Positions 57,276-64,000 of a DNA stretch of 64,000 bases are shown piece after piece. The stretch spans positions 434,001 through 498,000 of the forward strand of contig NZ_QRZF01000003.1 of assembly GCF_003464595.1 (NCBI RefSeq). Direction: 5' to 3'. Both the position numbers and the translations under genes were made by a program. The first letter of the stretch is position 1. Every line of letters starts with the position of its first letter. Source of the stretch: Bacteroides intestinalis (GTDB lineage: Bacteria; Bacteroidota; Bacteroidia; Bacteroidales; Bacteroidaceae). A model generated the notes under the pieces. The model worked only from the letters and a program-made list of their open reading frames with translations. It was not told the DNA's origin and ran no database searches.

Positions 57276-57333
57276 GTGACGACAAACGGTTTGTCGTCAC
57301 TTATCACAACGGTTGCCATTATACGGCAATCGT
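57276..57333. terminator. Two hairpins after the VirE-type gene
   Basis: GTGACGACAAAC / GTTTGTCGTCAC (57276-57300, centre G) is a near-perfect 12-bp hairpin; ACGGTTGCC / GGCAATCGT (57308-57333 region) is a second one. The gap to 57560 holds, besides these, only a 14-nt AGTGCTGACAAACT at 57368-57381 that also occurs at 54056. Confidence 0.6.
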
Positions 57334-57572
57334 TTCTGTTTCAATAGAATAAATGGAGTTGTGCTGAAGTGCTGACAAACTATGCAAACTTATTATTGAA
57401 AAACCTGAGGGAGCCACAGGGCTTGATAATTCCTCCCTTCCTTTTTCATCGATAAAAAGCTTCTGTTAGTCGATTTTTCTATTTATGGATTAAACTATAT
57501 CCCGGGAATATTGTCATAGATACGTGTTTCATAAATAAAATGGAATTAACTCACTTTTAAATGAATAGAATT

Positions 57573-57908
57573 ATGAAGAAGCAAATTTTAAGTTTGGCCC
57601 TTGCCCTGTTTCTGGGAACGGCTGTGGGTATGGCACAGGAAAACAGAGGCGAACGTCCTGATCCGTCAAAACGCATCGAACAGATGGTAACTGATCTGGG
57701 ACTGAATGAAACTCAGGCTAAAGAGTTTAAGGCAGTAATGGAGGAGATGAGACCAAACAGAGATGCTTCGGGCGAAAGACCTTCACGCGAGGAAATGGAG
57801 AAGAAGCGTAATGAGGCAGATGCGAAACTCAAAAAGATTCTGACGGACGAACAGTATAAAAAGTATCAGAACATGAGGCCTCAGAGAGGACAGAGAAGAG
57901 GGAAATAA
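57573..57908 (+). CDS. Small periplasmic Spy/LTXXQ-like protein (DUF4890-type)
   Basis: Encodes 111 residues from the ATG at 57573 (MKKQILSLALALFLG, signal to GMAQ); an ATG at 57561 would add four residues. The mature part is charged and helical: IEQMVTDLGLNETQAKEFKA, then a coiled coil and LKKILTDEQYKKYQNM. The two L-x-E/D-x-Q repeats resemble LTXXQ/Spy-type periplasmic proteins. Those help folding or sense envelope stress; the role here is unknown. It ends with a basic RPQRGQRRGK tail. It converges on the beta-helix gene at 57960. Confidence 0.78.
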   Translation: MKKQILSLALALFLGTAVGMAQENRGERPDPSKRIEQMVTDLGLNETQAKEFKAVMEEMRPNRDASGERPSREEMEKKRNEADAKLKKILTDEQYKKYQNMRPQRGQRRGK

Positions 57909-57919
57909 TCTTCTATAAG

Positions 57920-57956
57920 ATATTCTTCATCCGCAGATGACGCGGATGAAGAATAT
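57920..57956. terminator. 15-bp bidirectional hairpin
   Basis: ATATTCTTCATCCGC pairs with GCGGATGAAGAATAT around a 7-nt loop. It lies between the convergent Spy-like and beta-helix genes and can serve both. Confidence 0.8.
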
Positions 57957-57959
57957 AGG

Positions 57960-59390
57960 TTATTTACTGAATGTAACCTCTTCTGTATGCTCACCCACAA
58001 AGATACGTGCCATATCTCCAGTTTTATACCATTTAGGTTTCTCGGGCATATCATCGTAAATCACTTCACCGTTTATCGTCAGGTTTTCGAAACGAATGTT
58101 TTTCACTTTCCGTTCTTTGTCATAGCCGATAATCATGGAGACTTCCGCATCCTTTCCCGTATAAGAAATGTCTTTGAACAGGATATTCTCAATGCCTCTG
58201 CCGGGTGCCTTGCAATATTTTTCGTTGAAGAAGATACGGAGATTGACCAGTTGTCCTTGTCTGAAGTCTTCTATCCGGATATTTTCAAAGCGTACGTTCC
58301 GTATCAGGTTGTTGTCTCCGGCGTTGATGGCAAGACAGCCCTGATAATCCAGTTGCTTTTCTTTATGATCCAATATATCTATATTGATATAATTCAGGTT
58401 TTCCAGAATCTCAGGATTTTCCACATTTCCATGGATACCGATGAAGATGGGGTGAGCTACATCTGCCCAGAGAGTAGAGTTCTGCATAGTGATGTTTTTG
58501 CAACCACCGGTAAAGCCCATACGGGTGCCGTAGACCGTAGTGCAATCGTCCGAATTACGACAGAATACGCCATCGAACAATATATTGTTACTGGCAAAAA
58601 CATTCAGTCCGTCGCCCCAGCCATAGGAACTGATAACTTTTAAATTGCGTATCGTTATGCTGTCCGAGCCTCCGGTGGGACATTGCGTTGTGATCAGACC
58701 TTCTACCAATACATTTTTGGAATGGACGATACGAATTCCCGCCCAGCGTTCCGGAAGGACCAGCCCTCTGCCCAGTATCTTCACATCTTGTGCATCGACC
58801 ACTTGAATACGCCCTTTTATGACTGCTCCCCCTGCCACGTAAACGGTTTTTCCGGATGGAACATTCAGAGTGTCACCGGGTAAATGGTGCACTCCCGGTC
58901 CAAAGTAAATCAGATTACGGTCTTTAAGTTTTCTGGGTTTGTTTTCGTCTATCGGATTGGCAAAAAGATGGAGATTGTGGAAGATATCTCCATTGACTTC
59001 TACCGATAGATTGCGTGGACGATTCAACTTAAAGGTCATGGTATTGTTGGTTATTGTAGGAGTGATTCCATAGGAGAGAGGACGTACTCTGCCACTTTGA
59101 ATCGCTCCGTGATTGAAAGTAACTGATACCTCGACCTCACCTGAAAAGTCGAAATAACTCATTGAAGCTCTTTCTACATGATGTTTGATATTCCGCACTT
59201 CATCTACTTTGACAAGGTATGTGTCAACCGGTTTCCAGTCTTTTCCTGTTTCCCGTACTTTCACTGTGAAATCATTCATTAAATCAGCCCCCTCCGGTGC
59301 CGGATAGGTGACTAACCGGTTCTGCGAGTTTGCATAGTGGATGGTGCTTAATAAAACACCTGTGATAACTATAAATTTGCTCAGTTTCAT
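57960..59390 (-). CDS. GH28-like right-handed beta-helix glycosidase (paralogue of 33922)
   Basis: Encodes 476 residues from the ATG at 59390 (MKLSKFIVITGVLLS, signal to ANSQ). The layout is as in the protein at 33922: an N-terminal sandwich (RLVTYPAPEGADLMNDFTVK, RVRPLSYGITPT) then the beta-helix with SSYGWGDGLNVFAS, CRNSDDCTTVYGTRM and ADVAHPIFIGIHGNV. NSDDC keeps the paired aspartates. The histidine motif reads GIHGN instead of GGHGD. This suggests a related but different substrate. It belongs to the SusC-SusD locus at the right edge and follows a hairpin and a small lipoprotein gene. Confidence 0.78.
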   Translation of the reverse strand: MKLSKFIVITGVLLSTIHYANSQNRLVTYPAPEGADLMNDFTVKVRETGKDWKPVDTYLVKVDEVRNIKHHVERASMSYFDFSGEVEVSVTFNHGAIQSGRVRPLSYGITPTITNNTMTFKLNRPRNLSVEVNGDIFHNLHLFANPIDENKPRKLKDRNLIYFGPGVHHLPGDTLNVPSGKTVYVAGGAVIKGRIQVVDAQDVKILGRGLVLPERWAGIRIVHSKNVLVEGLITTQCPTGGSDSITIRNLKVISSYGWGDGLNVFASNNILFDGVFCRNSDDCTTVYGTRMGFTGGCKNITMQNSTLWADVAHPIFIGIHGNVENPEILENLNYINIDILDHKEKQLDYQGCLAINAGDNNLIRNVRFENIRIEDFRQGQLVNLRIFFNEKYCKAPGRGIENILFKDISYTGKDAEVSMIIGYDKERKVKNIRFENLTINGEVIYDDMPEKPKWYKTGDMARIFVGEHTEEVTFSK

Positions 59391-59429
59391 TTTTATGGTA
59401 TTCTCAGTGAGATTAGCTCTTATGGTAAT

Positions 59430-59468
59430 AGCCTGCAATATACATTTTAAAATGTAATATTGCAGGCT
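59430..59468. terminator. Near-perfect hairpin between the lipoprotein and beta-helix genes
   Basis: AGCCTGCAATA and TATTGCAGGCT are the outer stem; TACATTTT / AAAATGTA continues it, with one bulged T. It starts 15 nt past the stop at 59483 and could stop or weaken transcription from the SusC-SusD genes into the beta-helix gene. Confidence 0.6.
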
Positions 59469-59482
59469 GATGATTTTTTATC

Positions 59483-59860
59483 TTATTTTTTACTGATGCT
59501 GGTCAACAGAATCATATAATGCTTTTTACTTGCATCCGTATCGGCAGGACGATAATCGGTAATCTGTCCGATACCGGCAAATACAACATCTGTTACGTCT
59601 CCCAAGGCTTTAACCTTTGCCGCATCTTCTTCGCGGTCAACAATAAATACGCATGGAGTTATTCCCCATTCGGTGGCTGCGCCTTCCACGTATTCGGTCA
59701 AGACGTAATAGGTACCGTCATAAGTGACTTTAGCTGTACGTTTCGCAACTTGTACGAATTCATCTGCTGTGATATTAGGTTCGCCGGCTTCGTCATCACT
59801 GCATGCTGTAAACAGTAATGGTAGCAACAACATTCCAAGAATAAATTTTATAGTTTTCAT
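59483..59860 (-). CDS. Small lipoprotein in the second SusC/D locus
   Basis: Encodes 125 residues with a lipobox (LFTAC, cysteine 20) and an acidic start (SDDEAGEPN) usual for surface lipoproteins. The rest, FVQVAKRTAKVTYDGTYYVL and EEDAAKVKALGDVTDVVFAG, matches no family I know. It lies 31 nt after SusD, where surface glycan-binding proteins are usually encoded, but it is too small to be a normal SusE/F. Confidence 0.7.
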   Translation of the reverse strand: MKTIKFILGMLLLPLLFTACSDDEAGEPNITADEFVQVAKRTAKVTYDGTYYVLTEYVEGAATEWGITPCVFIVDREEDAAKVKALGDVTDVVFAGIGQITDYRPADTDASKKHYMILLTSISKK

Positions 59861-59890
59861 TGTTCAATACATTTTAGTTATTATTCATAT

Positions 59891-61921
59891 TTACCATCCC
59901 GGATTTTGTTTCAATTGCGGATTCAAACGAATCTGTACCAAAGGAATGGGAGACAGATAATCGCGCTGGCTGAAAAGCAGGTTGCCTGCCAGTGTAGCAA
60001 TGGAACGTCCATAGTCGGGATCATTGGGGCCGCTTCCTTGATAGATGCCGTAGAGCAACGGATATTTTTCAGGATAATAACAGGGTTCGCCAAAGTAAGT
60101 GGCATCATTTGCTTTTTCTGTTTCGTAAGCCGTGCCAAGAATATGACGACCCAATTTCTGGCCTCTGAGGTTGATGTGTGCAATACCCCAGCGCTTCAGA
60201 TCGTCAGAACGGAAACCTTCGCCAAAGAGCTCACAGGCACGTTCGCGACGAATTTCATCGAGCATATTCATCTTTTTGCAGATTGTTTTTCCCGTAGCGT
60301 GATCAAACCAGCCGGCATCCCATACATTGGCGATCAAGGCATTGGTGAGTGGAGCTACGCGGGCACGGGCACGGTTCTTATTAATGGATTTATTCAGATC
60401 CTCATCGGAAATGGTTCCGCCGTTCAATTCGCAAGTTGCTTCCGCATAAATCAAGTGCACTTCGGCCAGACGGATGAGCGGATAATCGGCAGATTCGGTA
60501 TTTTGTGGTCTGTTGGCACCTTCGATCAGGAACTTACGGCTACCGTATGTGGCGGCTGTGGCATTTGTACGAAGAGTAGGCTTGAATATTCCGCAAGGAC
60601 TGCCATATGCAGGATCTGAACCATCATACACTTCGTTATTTTTCGGGAACAGTGCTTCCGGATAAGGATTTCCGGTTTGCGTCAATTGGCGGCCATCTTC
60701 CGGACGACTGCTCCAGATGGTACGGTCAGGTATGGACATACAGCAACTGATGAAACGGTAGTCGCGATTGCGGAACTCACCTACAAATGTATCATAGCCG
60801 GCGAATTCAGGATTGTTTTGAGCATCGGACATATTGCCTGTATAGCTGATACGGATAGGTAGTCCGTTGCGGCATGGGAAAGACTCACCGAACGAAGCAC
60901 TGATGTCCGTAGCCTGCCAGGTGATAACCGTATGAGATAAGTTAATACCTATGCGTGCTAAATTGTAGTCAAACTTCTGACTAAAAATGAATTCTTTATT
61001 TGTACTTTTACCTTTTCCCTTGAAGTTGGGAATGTTGCCATCTCCGTCGTCAATATTGAATAAATAGAAATAACTCAAAGAGTCGCATTCATTCCAAAGT
61101 TGGAAAGTACCGGATTCGGCTTCTTTAATTACTTCACCGGACAGTCGTTTGGCTTCGGTCAACATCTTCTCTATTGAGTAATATCCTTCGGGTTTTGCTG
61201 TACCGGCACCTACGTTACTGCCGTCTCCGTCTAAATCATAGTCGATGCTGGGAACATATTTCTCCCAGGTGGCTTCATAAAGTAATACTCTTGCCAGAAA
61301 TGCTTGTGCGGCTTCCTGACTAACTTTGCCTTTGGCATTTTCTGCAATGGTGCTTTCTTTAGGCAGCATCGGGATAGCTTTCTCCAGATCGGAAATTATG
61401 AAGTGGGCTACTTCATAACGACTCTTGCGAGGACCGAATAATACATTTCCGTCTGTTACATCCAATACACGGTCTACAATAGGTACGCCACCGAACACTC
61501 TTAGCAGATAGAAGTGCTGCCATGCGCGGAAGAAATAGGCAGTACCTACAGACTGGGCAATGCCGCTGGGATCTCCTGAGTATTCTTCAGCTTTCTGCAA
61601 GAGGATATTGCAGGTGCGGATATGTCCATAAGGTTTGTCCCATTGGAAATTGCTTTCAGGTGCCGAGCCGCCTCCGTTAGAACCTAATCCTGAAATATCG
61701 AGCCCACGGTCCATGTTGCCGTAATTGGCTTTATTCTCATAGTTTTTCCATCCCTCTGTATTATAGAGTGCATTGGCGGCCTGTTCAAATTGCTGGGGAG
61801 TTTTGAAAACAATAGCTTCTGTTCCCTTATCCAGTGGCTCTTTATCAAGAAAATCACTGCATGAAGCTAATGGAAGTGCCATTGCGGACACTAATAGTAT
61901 ATTCTTTATTATCGTTTTCAT
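59891..61921 (-). CDS. SusD/RagB-family surface lipoprotein (second locus)
   Basis: Encodes 676 residues with lipobox LASC (cysteine 21) and SDFLDKEPLDKGTEAIVFKT. RAWQHFYLLRVFGGVPIVDR, VAHFIISDLEKAIPML, and C-terminal EIRRERACELFGEGFRSDDL and DYLSPIPLVQIRLNPQLKQN are SusD hallmarks. It lies 25 nt after SusC. It binds glycan at the surface as the lid of the SusC barrel; the pectin-type substrate is inferred from the beta-helix enzyme downstream. Confidence 0.95.
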   Translation of the reverse strand: MKTIIKNILLVSAMALPLASCSDFLDKEPLDKGTEAIVFKTPQQFEQAANALYNTEGWKNYENKANYGNMDRGLDISGLGSNGGGSAPESNFQWDKPYGHIRTCNILLQKAEEYSGDPSGIAQSVGTAYFFRAWQHFYLLRVFGGVPIVDRVLDVTDGNVLFGPRKSRYEVAHFIISDLEKAIPMLPKESTIAENAKGKVSQEAAQAFLARVLLYEATWEKYVPSIDYDLDGDGSNVGAGTAKPEGYYSIEKMLTEAKRLSGEVIKEAESGTFQLWNECDSLSYFYLFNIDDGDGNIPNFKGKGKSTNKEFIFSQKFDYNLARIGINLSHTVITWQATDISASFGESFPCRNGLPIRISYTGNMSDAQNNPEFAGYDTFVGEFRNRDYRFISCCMSIPDRTIWSSRPEDGRQLTQTGNPYPEALFPKNNEVYDGSDPAYGSPCGIFKPTLRTNATAATYGSRKFLIEGANRPQNTESADYPLIRLAEVHLIYAEATCELNGGTISDEDLNKSINKNRARARVAPLTNALIANVWDAGWFDHATGKTICKKMNMLDEIRRERACELFGEGFRSDDLKRWGIAHINLRGQKLGRHILGTAYETEKANDATYFGEPCYYPEKYPLLYGIYQGSGPNDPDYGRSIATLAGNLLFSQRDYLSPIPLVQIRLNPQLKQNPGW

Positions 61922-61946
61922 ATTCTGTAATTATATAAGTTTGTTT

Positions 61947-64000
61947 TTAGAATGTAACGTCTATACCGAAAGTCAGCAAGCGGCTGAATGGGAATGTCGT
62001 ATTACCTCCTTCACCATTTTCCGGGTCATAACCATCTTTGATTTTTGTCCATTCCCACAAGTCATCACCAGAGAAGTAGACTCTTAGTTTGTTGAGGCCG
62101 GCTTTGGCAATCCATTGCTTAGGCAGTGAGTAACCTACAACGAGAGATTTCAAACGTATATATCTGTTTTTCTGTACACTGGCATCAATGTTATTATAGT
62201 TGAACTTGTTGAAGTTTTGATTACGGGACAGGATCGGATATTCAGCATTCGTATGATCGGGTGCCCATGTTTTCCCCATGAATGTATAATTCTGTCTTAC
62301 GTAGTTTACGACAAACGGTGCATACACACTTCCACCTCTTAAAATAACCTGTTTGCCAACTCCCTGGAAGAAAGCGGAAACATCAATACCTTTCCATTCT
62401 AAACCGGCTTTAAATCCGAATGTCAGACGCGGAGATGTTTCACCTGCATAGTAAATGTCTTTGTTTGTAATGGCACCGTCACCATCCAAATCTACGTACC
62501 TGCGAGCTCCCGGGCGAAGACGTTCCAGATTGGTTTCTGACGGAGCCGGAAGAATATTACCGGCTTTAGGACCTGTATGATCTGCATTCCAATAAAACAT
62601 TTCATAAAATGCATCCACTTCTTCCTGAGTCTGGAAAAGACCGTCTGTCTGATAAACATAAATCGCATTCAACGGTTTGCCGACTAAACGTTTTGAGTTA
62701 TAACCTGGCTGAGGTATTTCTTCATTATTGGGCAATGTGAGGAGTTTTGTCCAGGCGTCGGAAAGAGAACCGCCGATATTGTATTTCACTTGCCCGATCT
62801 GGTCATTCCAATTCAAGGCTATTTCCCAACCTTTGGCACGTAATTTTCCGTCATTCAACTTCGGTGCTCCGGCACCCAGCACTGCCGGATAGGATGTTGT
62901 GATAAACATACCGTCATTGGTCTTTATAAAATATTCCATTGTAGCTCTCAGCCGGTTGTTGAGGACTGCTACGTCCATACCGATATTATGGCTGTTTAGA
63001 GTTTCCCAGGTACGGTCGGCAGAACGCATACCATCTACCCAAAGTGAAGTATGCTGTGTAGGGGTGATTCCGAAAAGAGCTGTTCCCGTCTTGATTTCTG
63101 AGAAACGTTCGTAATTGCTGATTCCTTCTACACTGCCTGTTTTACCGTAGTTATAACGGACTTTTAAATCGCTCAGCCAAGGAATATCTTTCAGGAAGTT
63201 CTCACGTGAGAGTCTCCAGAATCCGGAAACAGAATAGAAATTCTGCCAACGCTGTGATTTGTCCAGTTTGGAAGAACCGTCCCGGCGCCCTAATACTTCG
63301 ACTGAATATTTGTCATCATAGATATAGTTCAGACGTCCCATATAGGATACGAATCCCCAGGAACCCTGTCCGCCTTCTGCTGTGTTATTGTCGCCTGTAA
63401 TCCACACATTTAAGTCCGTTAAACCGGAGCCCGGATACATGGGCCCCATGTTGCGTGCAGCAACTACTTTCTTGGATGTTTCTTGTTCAGCAGTCATACC
63501 GATCATGGCGGAAATACTGTGTATATTTGCAAATGTCCGTTCATAATTGGCAAAGCCACCCAAAGTAACATTTTCCCATTTTTCGACGCTTTCGTTTAAC
63601 GAACCCGGACCGTTTTTGCTACCGTTTACCGTACCGATCCAATCATAATAGGTTACCTCATTCTTTACCTCTGTCTTATTCCTTTGTGCCAACTTGTAGT
63701 TGCCGGATGCTACCAGGGATAATCCTTTTACCCATTTCGACAAATCAAGTGTGATCTTCATGTCTCCACGGAAGGTAGTCAGTGAATTGTCGATACGACC
63801 ACCATACAGAAGACCTCCGATCGGATTACGGCTACCACTGAATGTATCATAAGGATCACCATTCATATTGAGTATAGGCCAGAGCCAAGGGTCCATCCAG
63901 CCGGTACCTACATCGGTAGAGGGGGTGGAAATATCACGCTTTTCATAAGCCATGCTCGTGGAGAATTTTAACAGTTCATTGGCTTGGTAATCAGCATTCA
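61947..64000 (-). CDS. SusC/RagA-family TonB-dependent transporter, C-terminal part only
   Basis: The frame is open to the window edge (it continues beyond the ATG at 63953 with NADYQANELLKFSTS), so only the last 683 residues are present; plug and start lie outside. Barrel sequence typical of SusC: GGFANYERTFANIHSISAMI, LKVRYNYGKTGSVEGISNYE, RPGARRYVDLDGDGAITNKD, SVQKNRYIRLKSLVVGYSLP, LRVYFSGDDLWEWTKIKDGY and a terminal GIDVTF. It heads the right-edge locus. Confidence 0.93.
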   Translation of the reverse strand, partial: NADYQANELLKFSTSMAYEKRDISTPSTDVGTGWMDPWLWPILNMNGDPYDTFSGSRNPIGGLLYGGRIDNSLTTFRGDMKITLDLSKWVKGLSLVASGNYKLAQRNKTEVKNEVTYYDWIGTVNGSKNGPGSLNESVEKWENVTLGGFANYERTFANIHSISAMIGMTAEQETSKKVVAARNMGPMYPGSGLTDLNVWITGDNNTAEGGQGSWGFVSYMGRLNYIYDDKYSVEVLGRRDGSSKLDKSQRWQNFYSVSGFWRLSRENFLKDIPWLSDLKVRYNYGKTGSVEGISNYERFSEIKTGTALFGITPTQHTSLWVDGMRSADRTWETLNSHNIGMDVAVLNNRLRATMEYFIKTNDGMFITTSYPAVLGAGAPKLNDGKLRAKGWEIALNWNDQIGQVKYNIGGSLSDAWTKLLTLPNNEEIPQPGYNSKRLVGKPLNAIYVYQTDGLFQTQEEVDAFYEMFYWNADHTGPKAGNILPAPSETNLERLRPGARRYVDLDGDGAITNKDIYYAGETSPRLTFGFKAGLEWKGIDVSAFFQGVGKQVILRGGSVYAPFVVNYVRQNYTFMGKTWAPDHTNAEYPILSRNQNFNKFNYNNIDASVQKNRYIRLKSLVVGYSLPKQWIAKAGLNKLRVYFSGDDLWEWTKIKDGYDPENGEGGNTTFPFSRLLTFGIDVTF

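Overview
The window looks like chromosome of a gut Bacteroides species. It carries two SusC/SusD pairs, many lipoproteins with an L-x-x-C type lipobox, glycoside hydrolases in long same-strand runs, and promoters of the Bacteroides type (TTTG, about 18-20 nt, TAnnTTTG). Species close to B. cellulosilyticus or B. intestinalis would fit the enzyme content, but that is a guess. I saw no rRNA, tRNA, CRISPR array or transposase.

Left part (1-21.2 kb): the start of a 2-hydroxyacid dehydrogenase, an HU-like protein and a FadL-type outer-membrane protein. Then come a porin and a four-gene envelope set on the minus strand (DUF4369 lipoprotein, DUF6057 membrane protein, a CxxCH/beta-propeller lipoprotein, porin). 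Next is a compact chitin-type polysaccharide utilisation locus (SusC, SusD, surface lipoprotein, GH18; 15734 to 7892). After a long non-coding stretch with tandem repeats comes a queuosine operon (precursor transporter, queC, queF) behind a preQ1-riboswitch-like leader, then a small lipoprotein and a membrane sensor kinase.

Central part (21.2-48.5 kb): a block of carbohydrate enzymes on the minus strand (GH88, GH43, GH97, serine hydrolase, GH127, double alpha/beta hydrolase, TlpA-like protein, GH28-like beta-helix, GH2, GH51, triple GH43). A divergent heparinase-fold polysaccharide lyase faces it. The set suits a pectic or arabinogalactan-type glycan carrying L-arabinofuranose, galactose and uronic acid. 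A lyase would create unsaturated uronic acid ends and GH88 would remove them. All six minus-strand transcription units and the divergent lyase are preceded by the same bipartite element, TGAGTR-N15/16-CGTAYT, placed like a promoter. It looks like one regulon, possibly read by an ECF-type sigma factor encoded elsewhere.

Accessory part (48.5-57.4 kb): a HTH gene with an early stop codon, a 215-bp MITE-like hairpin element, two AAA_14/DUF4143 ATPases, a compact overlapping DUF3791-DUF3990-DUF3791 cassette (possible toxin-antitoxin), and a divergent HU-like / VirE-type primase-helicase pair with structured DNA between them.

Right edge (57.5-64 kb): a small Spy-like periplasmic protein, then a second polysaccharide locus on the minus strand (partial SusC, SusD, small lipoprotein, GH28-like beta-helix). 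Its last enzyme is a paralogue of the beta-helix enzyme in the central block. The accessory region may therefore separate two parts of one pectin-type system.
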